NCBI RefSeq assembly: GCF_002407205.1
Contig: NZ_CP023548.1
Span: 2,814,501-2,878,500, forward strand
Source of the DNA: Rhodobacter sp. CZR27
GTDB taxonomy: Bacteria; Pseudomonadota; Alphaproteobacteria; Rhodobacterales; Rhodobacteraceae
Length of the DNA stretch: 64,000 bases
Reading direction: 5' to 3'
Positions 57,477-64,000 of the stretch are shown piece after piece (the stretch's first letter is position 1; the number at the start of each line of letters is the position of its first letter). The position numbers and the translations under genes were made by a program. Under the pieces are notes generated by a model. It was not told the origin of the DNA. It worked only from the letters and a program-made list of their open reading frames with translations, and ran no database searches.

Positions 57477-59408
57477 ATGCGCATCTCCCCCAGGATCCTC
57501 GCCCCGTTCTGCTTCGCCGGAGCCGCCGCCCTTGCGGTGGTGGGCGCAACATGGGCCGCGACGACGATCGAGAGCCGGTCCGCGCAGGCGGTGCGCTCGC
57601 AACTGCTGAAGGCGGGACTCGACTTCGTCGAGGTCCGGGCCGACGGCCTGCAGGTCTGGCTGACCGGTACCGCCCCGAACGAGGCCGCGCGGTTCCGCGC
57701 GGTCAATGCGGCCGGCAGCGTGGTCGATGCGGCACGGGTGCGCGACGCGCTGGAGGTCACGCCGGTGCGCGAGATCGAGGCGCCCCGCTTCTCGGTCGAG
57801 ATGTTGCGCAACGACGATGGCGTCTCGCTGATCGGGCTGCTGCCGGATGGCAGCGCGACGGAAGACCTCGCCGCCGCCGCCCGTGGCATGGCCGAGGGGA
57901 TGGATGTGGCCGACATGCTCGAGACGGCCGATTTCCCCGCCCCCGAAGGCTGGGCAGAGGCGCTCGATTTCGGGCTGGCGGCGCTTCGCCTGTTGCCGCG
58001 CTCGAAGATTTCCGTGGCCGCCGACCGGGTGTCCATCACCGCGATCTCGGAAAGCGAGGAGGCCAAGCGCAAGCTGCAGGGGCAGATCCTGCGGCTGGCG
58101 CCCGAGGGGCTGGAGCTGGTGATGAACATCTCGGCCCCGCGGCCGGTGCTGACCCCGTTCACCCTGCGCTTCGTGATCGACGCGGAAGGCGCCCGCTTCG
58201 ATGCCTGCTCGGCCGACACGCCGCGGGCGCGCGACCGGATCCTTGCCGCGGGCGCCGCCGCGGGCGTGAAGGGCGAGACGCCCTGCGCCATCGGCCTCGG
58301 CGTGCCCTCGCCCCGCTGGGCCGAGGCGGCCGAGGCGGCGGTGGGGGCGGTGGCCGCGCTGGGTTCGGGCGCCGTCACCTTCTCGGACGCGGACGTGACG
58401 CTGGAAGGCACGCCCGGCACCCCTCGCGCCGCCTTCGACCGCGCGGTGGGCGAGCTTGAGGCGGCGCTGCCGCCGGTCTTCTCGCTCGACGCGACGCTGC
58501 CGCCGAAGCCCGAGGCGGTGGCCGAGGGACCGGCCGAGTTCACCGCCACGCTGTCGCCGGAAGGCCGGGTGGAGCTGAGCGGCCGCGTGACGGACGAACT
58601 GACGCGCAAGGCAGTGGACAGCTTCGCCCGCGCCCAGTTCGGTGCAGCCAAGGTGCGCATGGCGACGCGTCTTGATGCCGAACTGCCCGAAGGCTGGCCC
58701 GGCCGCGTGCTGGCCGGGCTCGAGTCCCTCGCGCAGCTGCAATCCGGCCAGCTGCTGGTGCGGGCCGACACGGTCGAGGTCACCGGCGTCACCGGGTCGA
58801 AGCAGGCCAGCGCCCGGATCTCGCAGGTGCTGTCGGACAAGCTGGGCCAGGGCCGCAGCTTCCGGGTCTCCGTGCGCTACGACGAGAAGTTCGACCCCGA
58901 CGCCGCCCTGCCGACGCCGGAGGAATGCATGACCCGCATCCAGCGCGTCCTTGCCGGCCAGAAGATCACCTTCGAGCCCGGCTCGACCGAGATCGACCAG
59001 AGCGCACGCGGCACGCTCGACGGGCTGGCCGAGGTGCTCAAGCTCTGCAAGGGACTGCCCATCGAGATCTCGGGCCACACTGACAGCCAGGGCAGCGCCG
59101 GGGGCAACAAGGCGATCAGCCAGGCCCGCGCCGAGGCGGTGCTGATGGCGCTGCAGGGCCGGCGCGTCGATGTCAGCCGGATGAAGGCGGTGGGCTACGG
59201 CGAGGAGCGTCCCATCGCCGACAACCGGGACGAGGCGGGCCGCGAGGCGAACCGGCGGATCGAGTTCACCCGGCTGGCCGAGGATGGCAAGCCGATCCCG
59301 GCCCCCGCGCCTGAGGCCGATGTCGCGGCGGCTGCCGCGACGGGCGAGCCCTCGTTCGCGCCCACCGAAAAGACGCGGCGGCCGAAGCGTCGCCCCGAGA
59401 CCGACTGA
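57477..59408 (+). CDS. OmpA-family outer membrane protein with BON-like repeats
   Basis: A 643-residue envelope protein. The N terminus MRISPRILAPFCFAGAAALAVVGATWA is a signal peptide or anchor helix, followed by BON-like segments (SQLLKAGLDFVEVRADGLQVWLTG in part) and repeated mixed alpha-beta units. The last about 120 residues form an OmpA domain with ITFEPGSTEIDQSARGTLDGL, EISGHTDSQGSAGGNKAIS and VGYGEERPIADNRDEAGREANRRIEF, which bind peptidoglycan. The tail is Pro- and Lys-rich. It is 7 bases ahead of a small coiled-coil protein gene and the two may act together at the envelope. Confidence 0.85.
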   Translation: MRISPRILAPFCFAGAAALAVVGATWAATTIESRSAQAVRSQLLKAGLDFVEVRADGLQVWLTGTAPNEAARFRAVNAAGSVVDAARVRDALEVTPVREIEAPRFSVEMLRNDDGVSLIGLLPDGSATEDLAAAARGMAEGMDVADMLETADFPAPEGWAEALDFGLAALRLLPRSKISVAADRVSITAISESEEAKRKLQGQILRLAPEGLELVMNISAPRPVLTPFTLRFVIDAEGARFDACSADTPRARDRILAAGAAAGVKGETPCAIGLGVPSPRWAEAAEAAVGAVAALGSGAVTFSDADVTLEGTPGTPRAAFDRAVGELEAALPPVFSLDATLPPKPEAVAEGPAEFTATLSPEGRVELSGRVTDELTRKAVDSFARAQFGAAKVRMATRLDAELPEGWPGRVLAGLESLAQLQSGQLLVRADTVEVTGVTGSKQASARISQVLSDKLGQGRSFRVSVRYDEKFDPDAALPTPEECMTRIQRVLAGQKITFEPGSTEIDQSARGTLDGLAEVLKLCKGLPIEISGHTDSQGSAGGNKAISQARAEAVLMALQGRRVDVSRMKAVGYGEERPIADNRDEAGREANRRIEFTRLAEDGKPIPAPAPEADVAAAAATGEPSFAPTEKTRRPKRRPETD

Positions 59409-59415
59409 GAAGGCC

Positions 59416-59739
59416 ATGAACCGCACAGAATTCATCATCGCCACCGCCGTCATCCTTTTCGTCGCCTTCCTCATGGGGTGGTTCGCGCACTGGCTGGTCA
59501 GCCGCTTCTCGCGGGTGACGGGCGACATGTCCGAGGTGGACCGGCTGGCGCAACATCTGCACGAGGCCGAGGAGCAACGCGATCAGGCGGTGCTCTACCT
59601 TGAAAGCCGCGAGGCTGACTTGGGCGCCCGGCTGGCGCAGGCCGAGGCCGAATTGCGCGCCGCGATGGAGGGCCTGCGCGAGGCCCGGGCGGAATCCGAG
59701 GAAATGCGCGCCTATATCGAGCGCATCAACGCGGGGTGA
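59416..59739 (+). CDS. Single-pass membrane protein with coiled coil
   Basis: A 107-residue protein: one N-terminal transmembrane helix (about residues 6-26, IIATAVILFVAFLMGWFAHWL), then a long heptad-like coiled coil from VDRLAQHLHEAEEQRDQAV to the end rich in Ala, Glu, Leu and Arg. It lies 7 bp after the OmpA-family gene, same strand, so it is probably in the same transcript. The function is unknown; its topology suggests an envelope or division-associated scaffold. Confidence 0.75.
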   Translation: MNRTEFIIATAVILFVAFLMGWFAHWLVSRFSRVTGDMSEVDRLAQHLHEAEEQRDQAVLYLESREADLGARLAQAEAELRAAMEGLREARAESEEMRAYIERINAG

Positions 59740-59840
59740 GCCGCGGCCGCGGCCGGCAGGCCGTCGCCGGTGCTCCGGTCATCGGCCCCCGGCGCGCCGA
59801 CCATACGCATTTCCGGGTTCCGACCCTTGTCCGGGGGCGA

Positions 59841-60662
59841 TCAGCCCGCCAGCAGGTCGGCGACGAGCCGCGAGCCGGGATCGGCCAGCGCATTGATCAC
59901 GTCGAAATGGTGCCGGCCGGGTTCGACATGCCACGGGCAGGCCCAGACCTCGGACAGCAGCCGCGCCTGCCACAGGAAGGACGGCCGCTCGTGCCCGCCG
60001 ACATGGACGGTGACGGCGGTCGAGCCGCGGCGCGACCGGCGCGCGGGGCTTTCGCAGGCAGCCTCGGCCGCGTCGAGACGCAGCGTCGCGTTCATCGAGG
60101 TGCGAAGCAGCGGCCCCAGATCGGCCAGCGGCGAGATCGGCACCGACCGGACAAGGCGCGCGGCCGTTTCGGGCGCCAGTGCCACGTCCTCGCAGGCGAG
60201 ACGGGCCGCAAGATGCCCTCCGGCGGAATGCCCCGTGACGACGATCGGCCCCGCGACCAGCGCCGCGGCCGCCTCGAGCGCGGCGGCGGCCTCCCGCGTG
60301 ATGCCGGCGATGCGCAGCGCCGGCGCCAGCGTATAGGACGGCAGCGCCACCGCCCAGCCCCGCGCCAGCGGCCCGGCCGCGAGATGCGACCAGTCCTCGC
60401 GCCCCGACCCCATCCAGTAGCCGCCATGCAGGAAGAGGACGAGGCCCTTCGGCTCGGCTTCGGGCAGGAACAGGTCCAGCAGGTTGCGCTCCTGCGGGCC
60501 GTAGCGCAGGCCGGGGCGCGCCCTTGGCCCGAGGGAAGCCCGGAAGGCCGCGGCCGCGGCCTGCCAGCGCGCGGGATAATCCTCGCCTTCCGGAATGAAG
60601 GCGCTGTTGGCATAGGCGAGGCTCAGGTCGCCCTCCTCCATCGCCACGCCGTTACTGGACAT
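59841..60662 (-). CDS. Alpha/beta hydrolase (HSL/kynurenine-formamidase-like)
   Basis: A 273-residue hydrolase. The oxyanion motif HGGYWMGS lies near residue 80, the nucleophile motif GHSAGG (about residue 145) and the likely catalytic histidine is in PGRHHFDVINAL near the end. This arrangement belongs to the alpha/beta hydrolases including kynurenine formamidases and esterases. Substrate is not recognisable. The ATG at 60662 was kept; an ATG at 60641 is an alternative. It is divergent from gabD across 85 bp. Confidence 0.78.
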   Translation of the reverse strand: MSSNGVAMEEGDLSLAYANSAFIPEGEDYPARWQAAAAAFRASLGPRARPGLRYGPQERNLLDLFLPEAEPKGLVLFLHGGYWMGSGREDWSHLAAGPLARGWAVALPSYTLAPALRIAGITREAAAALEAAAALVAGPIVVTGHSAGGHLAARLACEDVALAPETAARLVRSVPISPLADLGPLLRTSMNATLRLDAAEAACESPARRSRRGSTAVTVHVGGHERPSFLWQARLLSEVWACPWHVEPGRHHFDVINALADPGSRLVADLLAG

Positions 60663-60747
60663 GATCCGCGCCCCGTGCTTTGCATGATCGGTGCACTCTG
60701 CCCGGCCCTCCGGGCGGCTGCAAATCCATTATCCGGGAGGACCCGCC

Positions 60748-62226
60748 ATGCTCGACTCCGTCACCGACCTGCGCTCGCTTCTGAAGGACCCCTCGCTTCT
60801 GGAGACCCGCGCCTTCGTGGCGGGCGAGTGGGTGCAGGCCGACGACGGCGCGACCTTCGAGGTGACGAACCCCGCCCGCGGCGACGTGATCTGCACCGTG
60901 CCGGACCTTGGCCGGGCCGAGGTGGCGCGCGCCATCGCCGCCGCCGCCGAGGCGATGAAGGACTGGGCCGCCCGCACCGCCAAGGAGCGTGCGCAGGTGA
61001 TGCGCCGCTGGTTCGACCTGATGATGGCGAACCAGGACGACCTGGCCGCGATTCTGACGGCCGAGATGGGCAAGCCGCTCGCCGAGGCGAAGGGCGAGAT
61101 CGCCTATGGCGCATCGTTCATCGAATGGTTCGGCGAGGAGGCGAAGCGGATCTACGGCGAGACGATCCCCGGCCACATGCGCGACAAGCGCATCACGGTG
61201 CTCAAGCAGCCGATCGGCGTCGTGGGCTCGATCACGCCGTGGAACTTCCCGAACGCGATGATCACCCGGAAATGCGGCCCGGCGCTCGCCGCAGGCTGCG
61301 GGTTCGTCGCCCGCCCGGCGGCCGAGACGCCGCTGTCGGCGCTGGCGCTTGCCGTGCTTGGCGAACGGGCGGGGCTGCCGAAGGGCATCCTGTCGGTCGT
61401 GACCTCCACGAAGTCCTCCGACATCGGCAAGGAGTTCTGCGAGAATCCGGCTGTCCGCAAGCTGACCTTCACCGGCAGCACGGAAGTCGGGCGCATCCTG
61501 ATGCGGCAGGCGGCCGATCAGGTGATGAAATGCTCGATGGAACTGGGCGGCAACGCGCCGTTCATCGTCTTCGACGATGCCGATCTCGATGCCGCCGTGC
61601 AGGGCGCCATGGCGTCGAAGTTCCGCAACAACGGCCAGACCTGCGTCTGCGCCAACCGGATCTATGTGCAGTCGGGCGTCTATGCCGCCTTCGCCGAAAA
61701 GCTCGCCGCGGCGGTGGCCAGGCTCAAGGTCGGCGACGGCCTCGTCGCCGGAACCGATGCCGGCCCGCTGATCAACGAGAAGGCCGTGGAGAAGGTCGAG
61801 GAGCATATCCGCGACGTGCTCGACGGCGGCGGGCAGGTCGTCACCGGGGGCAAGCGCCACGCACTGGGCGGAACGTTCTTCGAGCCGACGGTGGTCACCG
61901 GCGTCCGGCAGGACATGAAGGTCTCGACCGAGGAAACCTTCGGCCCACTCGCCCCCCTCTTCCGCTTCGACACCGAGGAGGAAGTCATCGGCCATGCCAA
62001 CGACACGATCTTCGGCCTTGCCTCCTACTTCTATGCCCGCGACATCGGCCGCATCACCCGCGTGCAGGAGGCGCTGGAATACGGCATCGTGGGCGTGAAC
62101 ACCGGGATCATCTCGACCGAGGTGGCGCCCTTCGGCGGGGTGAAGCAATCCGGCCTCGGCCGCGAGGGCAGCCACCACGGGATCGAGGATTACCTCGAGA
62201 TGAAATACGTCTGCCTCTCGATCTGA
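60748..62226 (+). CDS. gabD: NAD(P)-dependent succinate-semialdehyde dehydrogenase family protein
   Basis: Oxidises succinate semialdehyde to succinate in 4-aminobutyrate degradation, or a related aldehyde. The 492-residue protein has WNFPNAMITRKCGPALAAG, the base glutamate in MELGGNAPF and the catalytic cysteine in NNGQTCVCANR near residue 300, with TEVAPFGGVKQSGLGREGS at the C terminus, typical of GabD. The ATG at 60748 (MLDSVTDLRSLL) is set by CGGGAGGA upstream. A strong intrinsic terminator follows. Substrate specificity is inferred from the family, where relatives use several aldehydes. Confidence 0.88.
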   Translation: MLDSVTDLRSLLKDPSLLETRAFVAGEWVQADDGATFEVTNPARGDVICTVPDLGRAEVARAIAAAAEAMKDWAARTAKERAQVMRRWFDLMMANQDDLAAILTAEMGKPLAEAKGEIAYGASFIEWFGEEAKRIYGETIPGHMRDKRITVLKQPIGVVGSITPWNFPNAMITRKCGPALAAGCGFVARPAAETPLSALALAVLGERAGLPKGILSVVTSTKSSDIGKEFCENPAVRKLTFTGSTEVGRILMRQAADQVMKCSMELGGNAPFIVFDDADLDAAVQGAMASKFRNNGQTCVCANRIYVQSGVYAAFAEKLAAAVARLKVGDGLVAGTDAGPLINEKAVEKVEEHIRDVLDGGGQVVTGGKRHALGGTFFEPTVVTGVRQDMKVSTEETFGPLAPLFRFDTEEEVIGHANDTIFGLASYFYARDIGRITRVQEALEYGIVGVNTGIISTEVAPFGGVKQSGLGREGSHHGIEDYLEMKYVCLSI

Positions 62227-62245
62227 GGCAGCCGCCGCCCCCTGC

Positions 62246-62276
62246 CCGCCCGGAGGCTCTCCGGGCGGTTTCGTTT
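62246..62276 (+). terminator. Intrinsic terminator of gabD
   Basis: CCGCCCGGAG at 62246-62255 and CTCCGGGCGG at 62259-62268 make a perfect 10-bp stem with a GCT loop, followed by TTTCGTTT. It is 20 bases after the gabD stop. Confidence 0.9.
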
Positions 62277-62293
62277 CAAATCGCCGAGTGTTC

Positions 62294-63568
62294 ATGCTTT
62301 TCGAGATTCTCATCGTCCTCGCCCTGATCGCCCTGAACGGGGTGCTGGCGATGTCGGAACTGGCCATCGTCTCGGCGCGTCCGGCGCGGCTCAAACCGAT
62401 GGCCGAGGCCGGGCGCAAGGGCGCCGCCATCGCGCTGAAGCTGGCCGAGGATCCGGGCCGCTTCCTGTCCACGGTGCAGATCGGCATCACCCTCGTCGGC
62501 GTCCTGTCGGGCGCCTTCTCGGGCGCGACGCTGGGCGCCCGGCTCGCCGACTTCCTCAGCCGGCAGGGGCTGGAGCCCGGGCTGGCCAACACGCTCGGCG
62601 TGGGCAGCGTGGTGGTGGTGCTGACCTACCTCTCGCTGATCGTGGGAGAACTGGTGCCCAAGCAGCTTGCCCTGCGCAATGCCGAGGGCATCGCGGCGGG
62701 CATGGCGCCCTCGATGCGGCTGCTGTCGATCGTCGCGGCGCCGGTCGTCTGGTTCCTCGACCGCTCGGGCAAGCTTCTGCTGGCGCTGCTGGGCCAGTCC
62801 GGGGAAAGCAAGTCCCGCGTCACCGACGAGGAGGTGCGCACCCTGCTGACCGAGGCGCATCAGGAAGGCGTGATCGAGGCGGAAGAGCGCGCGATGCTCT
62901 CGGGCGTCATGCGGCTTGCCGACCGCACGGCACGCGCCCTGATGACCCCGCGGCGCGACGTCGAGATGCTGGACATCGAGACCGAGCCGTCCGAGATGCT
63001 GGCGGCGATCTGCCGGGTGTCGCGCGCGCGGATCCCGGTGCGCCGGCGGGCCACCGACGAGGTGCTGGGCGTGCTCTACCTGACCGACGCCTTCGCGGCG
63101 GTGGCGCGGGGCGAGCCGGTCGACCTGAAAAGCCTCGTGCGCGAGGTGCCGGTGGTCTCGGACATGGCGAACGCGCTCGACGTGGTCGAGATGCTGCGCG
63201 CCCCGCAGAACCACCTCGTTCTGGTCTATGACGAATACGGCCATTTCGAGGGCATCATCAGCCGCGGCGACATCCTCGAGGCGGTGGCCGGCACCTTCCG
63301 CGAGAGCGTCGAGGACGAGCCCGCCGTGGCCGAGCGCGCCGACGGATCGCTGCTTGTCGCGGGCTGGATGCCGGTGGACGAGTTCTGCGAGCGGCTGTCG
63401 ATCCCGCGCGCGCTGGCGGGCGATTACGAGACGGTGGCGGGCCTCGTGCTGAACCAACTGCGCGCCCTGCCGCAACTGGGCGACCACGTGACGGCCGCCG
63501 GCTGGCGGATCGAGGTGGTCGACATGGACAGCCGCCGCATCGACAAGGTGCTGGTCAGCCGGCTGTGA
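62294..63568 (+). CDS. CorC/HlyC family transport protein (CNNM type)
   Basis: A 424-residue protein with a DUF21/CNNM membrane part (four helices to about residue 190; NGVLAMSELAIVSARPARL, FLSTVQIGITLVGVLSGAFSG), two CBS domains (LMTPRRDVEMLDIETEPSEM and LVYDEYGHFEGIISRGDILEA) and a C-terminal CorC_HlyC domain. Relatives mediate magnesium or other divalent cation export and were called haemolysins early. The start is set at ATG 62294, but a GTG two codons earlier is possible and neither has a clear binding site. Confidence 0.88.
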   Translation: MLFEILIVLALIALNGVLAMSELAIVSARPARLKPMAEAGRKGAAIALKLAEDPGRFLSTVQIGITLVGVLSGAFSGATLGARLADFLSRQGLEPGLANTLGVGSVVVVLTYLSLIVGELVPKQLALRNAEGIAAGMAPSMRLLSIVAAPVVWFLDRSGKLLLALLGQSGESKSRVTDEEVRTLLTEAHQEGVIEAEERAMLSGVMRLADRTARALMTPRRDVEMLDIETEPSEMLAAICRVSRARIPVRRRATDEVLGVLYLTDAFAAVARGEPVDLKSLVREVPVVSDMANALDVVEMLRAPQNHLVLVYDEYGHFEGIISRGDILEAVAGTFRESVEDEPAVAERADGSLLVAGWMPVDEFCERLSIPRALAGDYETVAGLVLNQLRALPQLGDHVTAAGWRIEVVDMDSRRIDKVLVSRL

Positions 63569-63615
63569 CCGGCGGCGGCTTGCGAGAAGCGGGGGCAGGC
63601 GCCTATCCTTCTGCG

Positions 63616-64000
63616 ATGGACACATCCGACGACTCCCTTGCGCGGGGGGCGGCGGCGGGCGACCGGGACGCTTTCGCCGCCCTGATCGAGCGGCACTATG
63701 ACCGCATCTTCCGGCTGGCTTGGCGCATGACCGGCAGCCGGACCGAAGCCGAGGATCTGGCGCAGGACATCTGCGCGGCGCTGCCGGCGAAGCTGCGCGG
63801 CTGGCGGGGCGATGCCCTGTTCACGACCTGGCTCTACCGCGTGGTGGTGAACGCGGCGCACGACCTGCGCCGCCGGCAGTCCGTGCGGAACCGGGCCGCC
63901 CTCGGCTGGGGCGACTGGGAACTGGCGCGGCAGGACGAGGTTCAGGAGGCCCGCGCCGCACAGGAATGGCTGGTCGCCGCCATGACCGCGCTGCCGGTCG
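63616..64000 (+). CDS. ECF-type RNA polymerase sigma factor, 3' end outside the window
   Basis: The first 128 codons of an extracytoplasmic-function sigma factor. Region 2 spans about residues 18-80: FAALIERHYDRIFRLAWRMTGS, EAEDLAQDICAALPAKLRGW (region 2.2/2.3-like) and FTTWLYRVVVNAAHDLRRR. Region 4 would begin after the linker, at about residue 115, and is only entered. The group and its anti-sigma factor are not visible. It lies 47 bp after the CorC-type gene on the same strand, so its own promoter or read-through is possible. Confidence 0.88.
   Translation, partial: MDTSDDSLARGAAAGDRDAFAALIERHYDRIFRLAWRMTGSRTEAEDLAQDICAALPAKLRGWRGDALFTTWLYRVVVNAAHDLRRRQSVRNRAALGWGDWELARQDEVQEARAAQEWLVAAMTALPV

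Overview
The window is a GC-rich chromosomal segment of an alphaproteobacterium of the order Rhodobacterales, most like Cereibacter/Rhodobacter sphaeroides. The evidence is the ethylmalonyl-CoA pathway genes set among TCA-cycle genes, the gene order mch-sdhC-sdhD-sdhA-(two lipoproteins)-sdhB followed by a GntR regulator, a plant-type glutamate-cysteine ligase and UbiA. I see no phage, insertion sequence, CRISPR array or plasmid function. Species placement rests on recalled gene order and protein motifs, not on a search.

Region 1 (1-3029): the 3' end of pyrD, a stand-alone Lrp/AsnC-type ligand-binding domain, a RecD-like helicase and a 59-residue unknown. Region 2 (3189-27134): a large central-carbon block. 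It holds ccr and ecm (divergent), then on the minus strand the operon sucC, a glycosyltransferase-like gene, sucD, sucA, sucB, a MAPEG protein and lpd, with mdh upstream behind its own terminator. The plus strand then carries a TSUP exporter, mcl2, an NnrU-like gene, a DUF1737 gene and mch, followed by sdhC, sdhD, sdhA, two small lipoproteins and sdhB. A GntR/FCD regulator, probably AkgR, follows. Together these genes connect acetyl-CoA assimilation through C4/C5 acyl-CoA esters (ccr, ecm, mch, mcl2) with the 2-oxoglutarate-to-oxaloacetate half of the TCA cycle. Two promoters in this block, in front of sucC and sdhC, each carry a pair of GTGATCAC palindromes with the same 21-bp centre spacing.

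Region 3 (27167-37083): a DUF45 metallopeptidase, a TIGR02300 acidic protein, tRNA-Ala(GGC), a glycine-zipper lipoprotein, adenine deaminase, an EamA permease and a fructose-type ABC uptake locus (frcB, frcC, frcA, frcK) with a divergent ROK regulator frcR. Region 4 (37210-44587): a seven-subunit Mrp/Pha cation-proton antiporter with fused A and B subunits, followed by NhaD. Region 5 (44667-64000): deoC with a two-domain aldehyde dehydrogenase of the ALDH16 type, algH, a DsbD-N-like protein, a uracil-DNA glycosylase without the usual Fe-S cysteines, pyrB with a degenerate dihydroorotase-like partner, plsY, gshA, rsmE, ubiA, an OmpA-family protein, an alpha/beta hydrolase, gabD, a CorC/HlyC-type protein and the start of an ECF sigma factor.

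The observations most worth following are the shared twin palindromes at the suc and sdh promoters, the one at sdh also forming a terminator-like hairpin for mch; the foreign-looking glycosyltransferase inside the suc operon; two lipoprotein genes inside the sdh operon; the pseudo-dihydroorotase; the cysteine-poor uracil-DNA glycosylase; and a 94-bp-offset duplication at the end of mrpG.
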